Part shown: in pieces, positions 6,997-16,995 of the stretch
How positions within the stretch are numbered: position 1 is the first letter of the stretch
Layout of the letters: each line of letters begins with the position of its first letter
NCBI RefSeq assembly: GCF_028688295.1
Contig: NZ_JAQTYM010000019.1
Span: 1-37,387, forward strand
Length of the DNA: 37,387 nucleotides
Direction of reading: 5' to 3'
Source of the DNA: Sulfuricurvum sp.
Lineage (GTDB): Bacteria > Campylobacterota > Campylobacteria > Campylobacterales > Sulfurimonadaceae
Notes under the pieces: generated by a model
Told to the model about the DNA's origin: nothing
Database searches by the model: none
Seen by the model: only the letters and a program-made list of their open reading frames with translations
Translations under genes and position numbers: made by a program

Positions 6997-8136
6997 GTGT
7001 TGAATCTTCTCCGAAAGATACAGAAATTTCTAAACTGGGAGCCTTCTCCCAAGCCTGACATCACTTTGAATGCTGAGCTTTATGCTCAGTTTCTCCCATT
7101 TCGAACCCCCCTTATTCTTATCCAGTTATGCATGATTTTTGGAACCCTTGGTTATATGTACATCGAAGGGCATACCCTCATTAATGCATTGTTTCAGACC
7201 GGCTATACGTTTACAACGGTTGGATTCGGGTCCTTGGGAGAGGGGGAGTTTTCCCCTCTAGGCAAACTGTTTACCATTACGTTGATTATTTTTGGATTTG
7301 CTGTTTTTACCCTTTCGTTAGGGATTATCGTTGATGTGATCAATCGAGGAGAACTCAAGCGAATTTTGAAGGAGAGAAAAATGTTGTACCGCATTGCCCG
7401 TCTCAAAAAACATTTTGTTATCTGTTACCATAATGAATATACTATTCAGGTAACGAAACAGTTGCGCGCGAATCACATACCGTTTGTGGTGATTGATCCG
7501 AGAGATGATATCGAAGAGCTTGCAAAAAAAAATAAATATCCTTATTACATTCAAGCGGAACCTCACACGGAAGAGGCAATGCTCAAAGCGCACATGAGTT
7601 CAGCCAAAGGTCTCGTAACCTTATCGAATTCAATGGCGGATAATATTGCACTGATCGCTTCGGTACGGTTGTTTGAAAAAGAGCACCGTATCCCGAGTGC
7701 GTATTATGTTATCAGTGCAGCTGAGGATGTTAATGACATTGATAAGCTTAAAAAGTTGGGTGCCGATACGGTGGTTTCCCCGACCAAACTGACGGCACAA
7801 CGAATTACTGCCATGGCGGCGCGTCCTGATATGGAAAATCTGTTAGAACAGTTTTTATATAAAAGCGATACACCGCTCGATATGGAAGAGATATATGTTC
7901 CTAAAACGAGTTGGATGGTACTCAAAAAACTCAAAGAGACCCATTTACGCGATATTGCCAACGTATCGGTGATTGGGATTACCAAAAAAGACGGAAAACT
8001 CGTTCCAATGCCTAAAGGGGATACTTTGGTGCTGAGTGAGTCTAAATTACTCGTCATCGGAACCCAAAAAGGGATTTTATTTACAAAACAATTGGTTAAA
8101 AAACAAGAGAAGCCGGAGGAGCTCAAATATGTATAA
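6997..8136 (+). CDS. two-TM potassium channel with cytoplasmic RCK domain
   Basis: A 379-aa inner-membrane K+ channel. TM1 covers about residues 38-56, a pore loop carries the selectivity filter TTVGFG (73-78), and TM2 covers about 90-115. The RCK/TrkA-N region starts at about residue 139, and a TrkA-C-like part ends the protein (VIGITKKDGKLVPMPKGDTL). The first RCK strand reads HFVICYHNEYT, so the usual GxGxxG nucleotide loop is absent. The same kind of channel (HpKchA) supports K+ uptake in Helicobacter pylori. The start could be GTG at 6997 or TTG at 7000; the GGG ribosome site fits the TTG slightly better. It overlaps the argJ start by 8 bases. Confidence 0.9.
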   Translation: MLNLLRKIQKFLNWEPSPKPDITLNAELYAQFLPFRTPLILIQLCMIFGTLGYMYIEGHTLINALFQTGYTFTTVGFGSLGEGEFSPLGKLFTITLIIFGFAVFTLSLGIIVDVINRGELKRILKERKMLYRIARLKKHFVICYHNEYTIQVTKQLRANHIPFVVIDPRDDIEELAKKNKYPYYIQAEPHTEEAMLKAHMSSAKGLVTLSNSMADNIALIASVRLFEKEHRIPSAYYVISAAEDVNDIDKLKKLGADTVVSPTKLTAQRITAMAARPDMENLLEQFLYKSDTPLDMEEIYVPKTSWMVLKKLKETHLRDIANVSVIGITKKDGKLVPMPKGDTLVLSESKLLVIGTQKGILFTKQLVKKQEKPEELKYV

Positions 8137-9316
8137 ACTGAACATGATTGAGGGCGGTGTGTGCGCAGCAAATGGTTTTTTTGCGGACGGTATTCACATC
8201 GGATTGAAAAAAGAGGGTGCCAAAGATTTGGCGTTCATCTATTCTTGCAAACCGTGTGCTATCGCCTCGGTCTTTACCACCAATAAAATGACGGCAGCAC
8301 CAATACGTCATTTTCGGGCGCAGGGTGAGTTTGAGGGAAATTTTGTCCTTATCAATGCAAAAAATGCGAACGCTATGACGGGTCGAGCGGGCATCGATGA
8401 TATCGATGACGTGCTTGATGCTCTCAAAATCAAATTTCCACAGATCAAAAATCCGGTAATGAGTTCAACCGGAGTGATCGGGGTACGTCTACCGAAAGCC
8501 AAGATCATAGAGGGGGGGAAAGACTTTGATCTCTCTCATCGTGAAGGGATCAATGCATCTGAAGCGATCATGACGACCGATACGTTTGCTAAACGTATCG
8601 CGTATGAAGTGACTCTGTCGGATGGAAAATCATTCCGAATCGGTGCGATGGCCAAGGGTGCAGGTATGATCAACCCTGCGATGGCGACGATGCTCTGCTT
8701 TATCACGACCGATGCGGCTGTCGACAAAGCAACCATGCAAAATATCCTTGATGAGTGTGTCCATACTACCTTTAATGCGGCAAGTGTCGATGGAGATACT
8801 TCTACCAATGATACCGTGCTGGTAATGGCAAACGGGGAGAGCGGAGCATTTCATGCGGGAGCTTTTAAAGAAGCATTGGAATCTATCATGCTCTTTTTGG
8901 CCAAAGAGATGGTGCGCGACGGTGAGGGTGCGACTAAACTGGTAACCTATAAAGTTACGGGAGCGATCAATCATAAAGAGGCAGAGATCGCGGCAAAATC
9001 ACTTAGTAATTCGCTCCTCGTTAAAACAGCACTTTTTGGGCAAGATCCTAACTGGGGACGTATCGCATCGACGGTAGGTGCGAGTGGAATCATGTGTGAT
9101 GAAGCATTCTTGAGTATCTGGTTTGATGAGGTTTGTGTGTACAAAAAAGGGGAGCTGTTGTTCGATGAAAAACTCGAACCTCTCGCCGCGAGCGTTATGC
9201 AAAAAAGTGCCTTTACAATCCATTGCGACATCGGGCTGCAAGATGGTGAATTTACAGCCTATGGATGCGATTTGGGACACGAATACGTGAAAATAAATGC
9301 GGATTACAGAACCTAA
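8129..9316 (+). CDS. argJ: bifunctional glutamate N-acetyltransferase / ornithine acetyltransferase
   Basis: Recycles the acetyl group from N-acetylornithine to glutamate in the cyclic arginine pathway. The 395-aa protein (start ATG 8129, GGAGGA eight bases upstream) has the family motifs KEGAKDLAFIYS, CKPCAIASVFTTNKMTAAP and INAKNANAMTG. It also has the self-cleavage site MINPAMATMLCF, where the threonine after PAMA becomes the N-terminal nucleophile of the beta chain. DPNWGRI and the C-terminal YVKINADYRT are present. An open frame to 8036 is not part of the protein because it overlaps the channel gene. Whether it also uses acetyl-CoA (bifunctional) cannot be read from sequence. Last gene of the rpmB operon, followed by a REP-like palindrome. 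Confidence 0.96.
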   Translation: MYKLNMIEGGVCAANGFFADGIHIGLKKEGAKDLAFIYSCKPCAIASVFTTNKMTAAPIRHFRAQGEFEGNFVLINAKNANAMTGRAGIDDIDDVLDALKIKFPQIKNPVMSSTGVIGVRLPKAKIIEGGKDFDLSHREGINASEAIMTTDTFAKRIAYEVTLSDGKSFRIGAMAKGAGMINPAMATMLCFITTDAAVDKATMQNILDECVHTTFNAASVDGDTSTNDTVLVMANGESGAFHAGAFKEALESIMLFLAKEMVRDGEGATKLVTYKVTGAINHKEAEIAAKSLSNSLLVKTALFGQDPNWGRIASTVGASGIMCDEAFLSIWFDEVCVYKKGELLFDEKLEPLAASVMQKSAFTIHCDIGLQDGEFTAYGCDLGHEYVKINADYRT

Positions 9317-9321
9317 TCTGT

Positions 9322-9381
9322 CCGTTCGCCCTGAGCTTGTCGAAGGGTGAAGTTCATGGTTCGACAAGCTCACCACGAACG
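9322..9381. repeat. REP-like 60-bp palindromic element, copy A
   Basis: A quasi-palindrome six bases after the argJ stop. Outer arms CGTTCG/CGAACG (9323-9328, 9376-9381) and inner 13-bp arms TGAGCTTGTCGAA (9332-9344) and TTCGACAAGCTCA (9360-9372) flank a 15-base apex. Each half can also form its own small hairpin. A near-identical copy lies inverted at 19110-19169 and a half copy at 21094-21123. It may terminate or stabilise the argJ transcript. Confidence 0.85.
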
Positions 9382-9430
9382 AAATACGCCACACAACCTC
9401 TTTCTCATTATCTCACCCTAAGTCTCCTCT

Positions 9431-9439
9431 TGCTATAAT
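9431..9439 (+). promoter_or_regulatory. extended -10 promoter of prs
   Basis: TGCTATAAT at 9431-9439 is a full extended -10 element (TGn plus TATAAT), 32 bases before the prs ATG. No convincing -35 box is seen, as is usual for extended -10 promoters. Confidence 0.65.
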
Positions 9440-9471
9440 CGCGATAATTTAAGCCCTACAGGATAACTTTA

Positions 9472-10400
9472 ATGCGCGGATATAAAATTTTCAGCGGTTC
9501 AGCGTGTACCGAGTTTGCAGCGGAAGTGTGCCGAACCCTTGATGTTCCCCTTTCCAAAGCTTCAGTCAAACGTTTTAGTGACGGAGAGATTAACGTTCAA
9601 ATCTCTGAAAGTGTCCGTGGACGCGATGTTTTTATCATCCAATCAACCGGTGCTCCAAGCAATGATAATTTGATGGAATTGTTGATTATGACCGATGCAT
9701 TACGTCGTTCATCTGCTAGTTCTATCACGGCGGTTGTTCCCTACTTCGGGTATGCAAGACAAGATCGTAAAGCGGCACCTCGCGTTCCGATTACCGCAAA
9801 ACTCGTTGCCGATATGTTTGAAACAGCGGGGATTGACCGTGTCGTGACGATCGATTTACACGCAGGTCAAATCCAAGGCTTTTTTGATATTCCGGTTGAC
9901 AACCTCTATGGTGCTATTATTTTTGAAGAGTATATTCGTTCTAAAAATCTTCCAAATCCGGTAATCGCTTCTCCGGATATCGGCGGGGTTACACGTGCCC
10001 GTTATTTTGCTGAAAAACTGGGGCTTGAGATGGTTATCGTCGATAAGCGTCGTGAAAAAGCGAACGAATCGGAAGTGATGAATATCATCGGTGACGTTGC
10101 CGGCAAAGATATTATCATGATCGATGATATGGTCGATACGGCAGGAACAATGGTCAAAGCAGCAGCTGCACTTAAAAATCGTGGGGCAACATCGGTTATG
10201 GCGTGTGCAACACATGGTGTTTTGAGCGGTAAGGCGTATGAGAATCTTAATAACGGGGAGCTCGATGAATTGGTTATTTCTAACACCCTTGTATTAAGTG
10301 GACATAGCGATAAGATTAAAGTCCTTAGTGTAGCTCCGCTTTTTGCCGAAGTTATTCGTCGTGTTTATCACAACGAGAGCGTTAATAGTTTGTTTTCATA

Positions 10401-10401
<1 letters not shown>
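9472..10401 (+). CDS. prs: ribose-phosphate pyrophosphokinase (PRPP synthase)
   Basis: Makes PRPP from ribose 5-phosphate and ATP, feeding purine, pyrimidine, histidine, tryptophan and NAD synthesis. The protein is 309 aa, normal length, with the N-terminal [25 protein letters not shown], the flexible-loop/metal region [20 protein letters not shown], and the PRPP-binding loop [14 protein letters not shown]. The start is ATG at 9472, behind AGGAT with a 9-base spacer. Its stop shares one base with the lepA start (TAATG), so lepA is translationally coupled. Confidence 0.97.
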
Positions 10402-12191
<1,790 letters not shown>

Positions 12192-12193
12192 TC

Positions 12194-12769
12194 ATGCGTT
12201 GTATGATGTGTGAGCGATTCAGTCTCTCGCATATCTGCCCCGCGTGTCAAGACTCTCTCCTCACTCCAACGCTCCATAAACGCAAAATCATGGGTTCTAT
12301 CCCTGTTTATTCTTTTTTTCCTTACAATGATATCGAACCGCTCCTGCTTACTAAGCATACCGATGTCGGATACTACATTTATACGATTTTAGCGAAGCGG
12401 TCATTGGGTGCTTTTGCACGTGAATGGGGCTATGAAAACCGTGTCGCCTCCATCGGTATCGACGATCATGTACTAAGCGGCTACTCCCATACGGCGGTTT
12501 TGAATCGGGTTTTAAAATCTCCCAATATTACACCCTATTATGGAAAGCTTCGTGCGCGTGAGCACTATAAATATGCGGGAAAGAGTGTTGAAGAGAGGCT
12601 TATGAACCCTCGACAATTTCACTATAAACCCTTTCCGGAAAACGAGGTTATTTTGGTTGATGATATTGTTACAACGGGGACAACGCTCGGCGAAGCGTTT
12701 GAGGTACTTCATGCACAAGGGAAAAAAGTGATCCTTTGTCTCACCCTTACTGATGCGGAGAATAAATAA
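12194..12769 (+). CDS. ComF/GntX-family phosphoribosyltransferase-like protein
   Basis: A 191-aa protein with an N-terminal zinc-binding pair of CxxC motifs (C3/C6 and C15/C18) and a C-terminal phosphoribosyltransferase fold bearing the PRPP loop VILVDDIVTTGTTL. This is the ComF/GntX architecture. ComF proteins are needed for DNA uptake in naturally transformable bacteria, but the biochemical role is unsettled and many bacteria keep the gene outside competence operons. It is the last gene of the prs-lepA run (two bases after lepA) and ends directly against the stop of the opposing histidine kinase gene, with no room for a normal terminator. Confidence 0.82.
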   Translation: MRCMMCERFSLSHICPACQDSLLTPTLHKRKIMGSIPVYSFFPYNDIEPLLLTKHTDVGYYIYTILAKRSLGAFAREWGYENRVASIGIDDHVLSGYSHTAVLNRVLKSPNITPYYGKLRAREHYKYAGKSVEERLMNPRQFHYKPFPENEVILVDDIVTTGTTLGEAFEVLHAQGKKVILCLTLTDAENK

Positions 12770-14155
12770 TTACTGCTTCTGTGGAATAGAAAAATAAAAA
12801 CAACTCCCTTTACCGAGTGTGCTTGTTGCCCAAATTTTTCCATGATGTGCTTGCACCATCTCTTTTACGATAGCTAAACCTAAGCCGGTCCCTTTGATAG
12901 CGTTTTGGGAAGAGCCTTCTATCTGGGAGAAGGGGGCAAAAATAGTCGCTATATGCTCGGGTGCGATCCCTATACCTTGGTCACAAATAGTAAAAAGATG
13001 ATCTTCATTGCATTCATAGGTTAGGGTAACGGATGAATTTTCAGGGGAAAATTTGATGGCGTTACTCAAAATATTAATCAAAATTTGTTGAATCATTTTA
13101 CGATCACCGTTCATTGATGTAGTATCAAGATGAGGGAATGTTAAATGGATATGACGTTTTGCTGCGAGTGGCTCACTCATAATCGCAACATCACGCAACA
13201 TTTCAGATAGCATGAAAGTAGTGCGGTTTAGTTCCATTTTCCCCGCTTTCATTTTCGAAAAATCAAGAATGGTATTGACTAAATCCAAAAGATGTTTTCC
13301 AGAGATAAGGATCTTATCAATGTACGTTTTAAATTCATTTGGGGTATCTGTCCGTTTGGTCAAAATTTGAGAAAAGCCGATGATCGCATTGAGCGGGGTT
13401 CGGAGTTCATGGCTCATTGTCGCGAAAAAAGCATCTTTTGCAAGTGCAGCTTGGCGAGCTTCTTCAAGAGCATTTATGAGTTCTGTTTGAACTTTTTCTT
13501 TTTCAATAATCTCTTGCAACAGGTTTTCGTTGAGATGTTGTGTGTAGTATTTTTCTTCTTCCAAATTATGGACTAGCTCTTGCTGTTTGAGTTGCAAGAG
13601 AATAACTTCGGAAAAGTTAGCGTGAAATTTTTTACTCGAAAGGATCATCATGATCGAAAAAAGGAGAAGAGCCGTTCCTACCATCCACGATGTTGCATTG
13701 GAGGTATCGAGCATAAAATGCAAGGCATAAGGACCGATAACTAATAAATTATAAAAGATATAACTTTCAGGGCGATAAGAGCTCGATCCAACACCTCCGG
13801 CAACCATACCACCTACGATAATAATCAGCATCATCATGTGGACAGAAGAACCCGGTAGGAGATAAAAAACACTCGATCCCCAAACCAATCCAGATGCGAT
13901 AATACCGATCATATAGATTCGGTACGCAAAAATAGTGGAGTCCGCCTGAAGCCATGAACCAAAACGGAGATAACTGAAGGATCGAAAGAGCAAAACAGCC
14001 ATATTTAGTAGAATCCATACGATTAGGGTATTAGCTGAGAATTGATCTTTCAGAATCAAAGCAATAATAATAGCATTAAAGAGTGTAGCGATTAAAGCGA
14101 TAGGAAGGGCACGATAGAGGGCATCTACTTCTTTAGAAAATATATTATTTTGCAC
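12770..14155 (-). CDS. membrane-bound sensor histidine kinase
   Basis: A 461-aa kinase. Residues 15-172 hold about six membrane helices in a membrane-embedded sensory region with almost no periplasmic loop (helix-rich, ending FSIMMILSSKK). A coiled-coil linker runs from about 183 to 238. The HisKA H-box has H249 (ATMSHELRTPLN); the HATPase domain has the N-box with N365 (ILINILSNAIKFS), G1 DQGIGIA (392-398) and G2 GTGLGLA (422-428). All catalytic motifs are intact. No receiver or response regulator is adjacent, so it is an orphan kinase. The signal is unknown; membrane-only sensors often read quinone, lipid or envelope state. A TATAAT lies upstream at 14186-14191. Confidence 0.93.
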   Translation of the reverse strand: MQNNIFSKEVDALYRALPIALIATLFNAIIIALILKDQFSANTLIVWILLNMAVLLFRSFSYLRFGSWLQADSTIFAYRIYMIGIIASGLVWGSSVFYLLPGSSVHMMMLIIIVGGMVAGGVGSSSYRPESYIFYNLLVIGPYALHFMLDTSNATSWMVGTALLLFSIMMILSSKKFHANFSEVILLQLKQQELVHNLEEEKYYTQHLNENLLQEIIEKEKVQTELINALEEARQAALAKDAFFATMSHELRTPLNAIIGFSQILTKRTDTPNEFKTYIDKILISGKHLLDLVNTILDFSKMKAGKMELNRTTFMLSEMLRDVAIMSEPLAAKRHIHLTFPHLDTTSMNGDRKMIQQILINILSNAIKFSPENSSVTLTYECNEDHLFTICDQGIGIAPEHIATIFAPFSQIEGSSQNAIKGTGLGLAIVKEMVQAHHGKIWATSTLGKGSCFYFSIPQKQ

Positions 14156-14185
14156 GAAAAGTCCATTTATATTGGATAATAGTTG

Positions 14186-14191
14186 ATTATA
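14186..14191 (-). promoter_or_regulatory. possible -10 box for the histidine kinase gene
   Basis: TATAAT on the minus strand about 31 bases before the kinase start, in the short gap after the SagB-like gene. The -35 region overlaps the end of the upstream gene and is poor. Read-through from the SagB gene is equally possible. Confidence 0.35.
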
Positions 14192-14204
14192 GGAGAGAAC
14201 TCCT

Positions 14205-15701
14205 TTAATGCGTATAAGGTTGGAGTGTAGATATACGTGTATCGACGATAGCTCTTCCTATAGTGAAATGGTAAAGCGATTGGAAGTGTTGGTCACGTAA
14301 TCCTAGCAGGGCATGGAACTCATCATCCAAAAAGCAGCCAATTCCTGTCGCACTGAGCCCTAACGAAGTCGCTTCGAGATAGAGTATTTGCCCAATCATT
14401 CCACATTGGTGATAGAGATTTTTATACCCTATCGCACCGTGTTTTTCGAGTGAGGTTGAAAAATTACAGAGCATACCAAAACTAAAGGCTCCATCTTTGG
14501 CGATCTCTTGATTGCACGAGATCATCTGTGCCGCGCCACGGTAATCCCCTTTTTGTAAACAATAGAGCCCGTTGTTACAATCTTCCCAGATGAAGTTCTG
14601 ATCCATAGCTTTTTTGAGTGTTTCTAGATCATCTCCATTTCGAATAAAGGTGTAGAGTCCTTTCTCAAGAGCCTCGACTCGATGAACGAACAGGATGAAA
14701 TGAACATCCGAAGCTTCTGCACAAAACTGTGAACTATCGAGTAATGTACGAAATTGTTCCAGAGTAATGCTACTTCCATCCATCATCTGGGCACTGCGCC
14801 GTTTTAAGATAACCTCTGAGGTGTTTTTAGTGGGTTCTGGAATAGTTCGAGGTCTACTTAGGGGTTTTGGTGAGGGATAGACTCCTTGAGTCGCTTCGTC
14901 GATCAGTGGTAAAATCGGCCAATCATGATGGGAAGAGCTGAGGAGATTAGCACGGTAGGAGAGTGTCGGAAGCGAGGGTAAGGGGGAGATATTTTCGATA
15001 CGAATGAGCAAATCGGAGGATTCTCTCTCCGCTGGATGAAACCTCTCAAACTGATCGAGGCCGAAAGCGTGTGCGATCTCTTTGGTATCGATACTTTCGA
15101 TTTTACATTGCCACCCTAACATAGCACACGCCATTTTAATCGCGCCATAAGCATGTCCCGCATCAAGTTGGCAGTATCGATAGCACCTCTCACCGTATTT
15201 CCATGCTTCTCGCCAGATGATTGAGCTAAGAGCGATAGTGAAGCCATCTTGTGACAAGGGTGTCTCATAGGTATGGAGCAATTCAAGAGCGTGTTCTCGC
15301 GGTGCATAGTGTGAGAGGGTAGAGTACTCGCTGAGTCCTGCCATAGCGGGTGTGATAATGTAACACTCTGTTGGTTGGAGATTACCGCTGCTGGCGTTAC
15401 AGCGTAGTGCCCACTCTGAACCTCCGTGGCTTTTGATAGCGGCGAGCCCGAGAGAGTAGCGTAACAGCTGTGAAAGGGATTCAATGCACAGAGGTGCTGA
15501 GGGGAGTGAGTCTTTTTCAAACAGGAGATGATAAGGCGGGGTGATCTCTGAATGCTTTAGCGGGATCAGTAGTGCATCCAGATAACGGCGATAGGGATCG
15601 GGCTGGGTTGCCCAGTCCATATACCCAAGACTCGCCGCGTAGCGTGAGGGTCGATGTTTGGTTCGGTCATGGTATTCGAGGACGGTGGTGATGTTTTTCA
15701 T
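14205..15701 (-). CDS. SagB/ThcOx-type nitroreductase-family dehydrogenase (two-domain)
   Basis: A 498-aa protein with two nitroreductase-fold halves. The N-terminal part starts YHDRTKHRPSRYAASLGYMDWATQPDPYRRY and continues with LRCNASSGNLQPTECYII, typical of SagB-like FMN oxidases. The C-terminal half repeats the pattern (VILKRRSAQMMDGSSITLEQF ... GMIGQILYLEATSLGLSATGIG), the FMN-binding end of a nitroreductase. SagB enzymes oxidise azolines in thiazole/oxazole-modified peptides, but many members of this long form occur alone. No YcaO cyclodehydratase or precursor peptide is nearby, so peptide modification is not supported here. It starts at ATG 15701, 46 bases after the AsmA-like gene, with a weak ribosome site. 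Confidence 0.82.
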   Translation of the reverse strand: MKNITTVLEYHDRTKHRPSRYAASLGYMDWATQPDPYRRYLDALLIPLKHSEITPPYHLLFEKDSLPSAPLCIESLSQLLRYSLGLAAIKSHGGSEWALRCNASSGNLQPTECYIITPAMAGLSEYSTLSHYAPREHALELLHTYETPLSQDGFTIALSSIIWREAWKYGERCYRYCQLDAGHAYGAIKMACAMLGWQCKIESIDTKEIAHAFGLDQFERFHPAERESSDLLIRIENISPLPSLPTLSYRANLLSSSHHDWPILPLIDEATQGVYPSPKPLSRPRTIPEPTKNTSEVILKRRSAQMMDGSSITLEQFRTLLDSSQFCAEASDVHFILFVHRVEALEKGLYTFIRNGDDLETLKKAMDQNFIWEDCNNGLYCLQKGDYRGAAQMISCNQEIAKDGAFSFGMLCNFSTSLEKHGAIGYKNLYHQCGMIGQILYLEATSLGLSATGIGCFLDDEFHALLGLRDQHFQSLYHFTIGRAIVDTRISTLQPYTH

Positions 15702-15747
15702 GAAGAGATTATAGACAGAGGGGGTAAATTTCCCCTTTGTGTTCTCT

Positions 15748-16995
15748 TTAGCGTAGACTCTTTAAAAGTTCTCGAAGCATTTGATCATGTTTAGTGGTAT
15801 TGTCGATTTCCAACCGTGCAAGATCAGATGTAAACGCAGCACGGTAATGAACCCCGTTTTGAGAGATATCGGCATCGACATCGGCGTTGAAATGGATGAG
15901 AGGTTGGGTGAGATGGTAGTGTTGTTTTAAAACATCCGGGTTAGTCACTCCATTGCGGATGGAGGTATGGAGTGTTCCGGATGAGGTGTTGAGTTCTGCA
16001 TAGGCGAAAAGTGTCCCGCTGATTGGTGCGGGTAGGGTGAAGAATTCAAAGGTTTGTTTAGCATCAGCATCTCGTAGATCAAAGGTGATGGAGGAGGGCT
16101 CAAAATCAGGCAATAAAACGGTAAATTTCGTTTCGCTTTGGGCAACATCGGACGTCGCTTTGAGTTTGAGTAGCTTTTCATCCCCCTCAACTGCCCCTTT
16201 GAGATTGAATTCTCCCGCCAAGGCTATACCGACAAATTGTTCCAAGACACCGGCATGTGTGAGGGTGGCATCGAGAGTAACATCGACATCAAAGGGCTTG
16301 ATTCGGCCAAATTCATCAGCCAACAACGATTTGAGATCAAATGAGCTATTGTCATCTTCTTTAATCGGGGTTGGAGCAAATCGATTGGTTTGGGTGCTGA
16401 GGTAGACTTTTCCCTTCACATCTCGACGATCAAATCCTCGTAAATCAACACTTCCACTGAGCGTAGTATCGGTATCAGAGGGGTATTCTAGGGCATGCAT
16501 CATAGATTTATAATCGATCTGATCGAGGGTGAGTTCAAGGGTTGAGAGCTTAAAACGATGCAGTTCGATTTTATAGAGGATATCTCCTCCAAATATTGTC
16601 CCATTTCCTCGAATATTCAAGGCGACGATTCCACCGCTAAGAGAACCTTCAGTTTTCAAAGGCTCAGAGAGAGGATTAAAGCCCCCTTCTTTAAAGGTTT
16701 CGATTCGATAATGGGCATACATCCGTAGTGTAAGGGCTGAAAACCCCCCTTGCGTAGAGAGAGTGTTTCCGTAGCTGTCTTGGAAGAGGAGATGAAAGCG
16801 TTTATAGGAGAGAGAAAATTCCTGTACCGTGATTGGAGTCTCAAGTGCAGCGGTGAGCGATTTTTCAAGGATAGGCTCTGTTATACGATTTCCCCATGGA
16901 GTAAAGAGGATCAGTAAGAGGGTAAGGAGAAAAGCCAAAAAGGAGAGAAGAATTATCCCTATTTTAGTACGGTGAAAGTTGCGAATACGTTTCAT
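15748..16995 (-). CDS. AsmA-like single-pass membrane protein, function unknown
   Basis: A 415-aa protein. One N-terminal membrane helix (about residues 14-34, IGIILLSFLAFLLTLLLIL) anchors a large periplasmic, beta-rich region that ends in DQMLRELLKSL. The pattern TPWGNRITEPILEKSLTAALETPITVQEFSLS, where the helix is followed by a strand about membrane-inserted targets, resembles AsmA/TamB-type lipid-transfer or envelope proteins. The start is ATG at 16995, which overlaps the transporter stop by four bases (ATGA); a start six codons earlier is less likely. Coupling to a DASS transporter is odd for this family. The assignment rests on architecture, not on a recognised catalytic motif. Confidence 0.6.
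   Translation of the reverse strand: MKRIRNFHRTKIGIILLSFLAFLLTLLLILFTPWGNRITEPILEKSLTAALETPITVQEFSLSYKRFHLLFQDSYGNTLSTQGGFSALTLRMYAHYRIETFKEGGFNPLSEPLKTEGSLSGGIVALNIRGNGTIFGGDILYKIELHRFKLSTLELTLDQIDYKSMMHALEYPSDTDTTLSGSVDLRGFDRRDVKGKVYLSTQTNRFAPTPIKEDDNSSFDLKSLLADEFGRIKPFDVDVTLDATLTHAGVLEQFVGIALAGEFNLKGAVEGDEKLLKLKATSDVAQSETKFTVLLPDFEPSSITFDLRDADAKQTFEFFTLPAPISGTLFAYAELNTSSGTLHTSIRNGVTNPDVLKQHYHLTQPLIHFNADVDADISQNGVHYRAAFTSDLARLEIDNTTKHDQMLRELLKSLR

Noticed and set aside
8036-8128. Extended N-terminus for argJ
   Set aside because: The extra 31 residues overlap the channel gene and are not family-like; ATG 8129 has a good ribosome site.
7704-8171. 155-codon antisense open frame over the potassium channel gene
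   Set aside because: Fully overlaps a well-supported channel gene and encodes a Ser/Leu-rich low-quality sequence typical of shadows.
15709-15714. TATAAT on the minus strand before the SagB-like gene as a promoter
   Set aside because: It is only seven bases from the start codon, too close for a normal promoter; transcription from the upstream genes is more likely.
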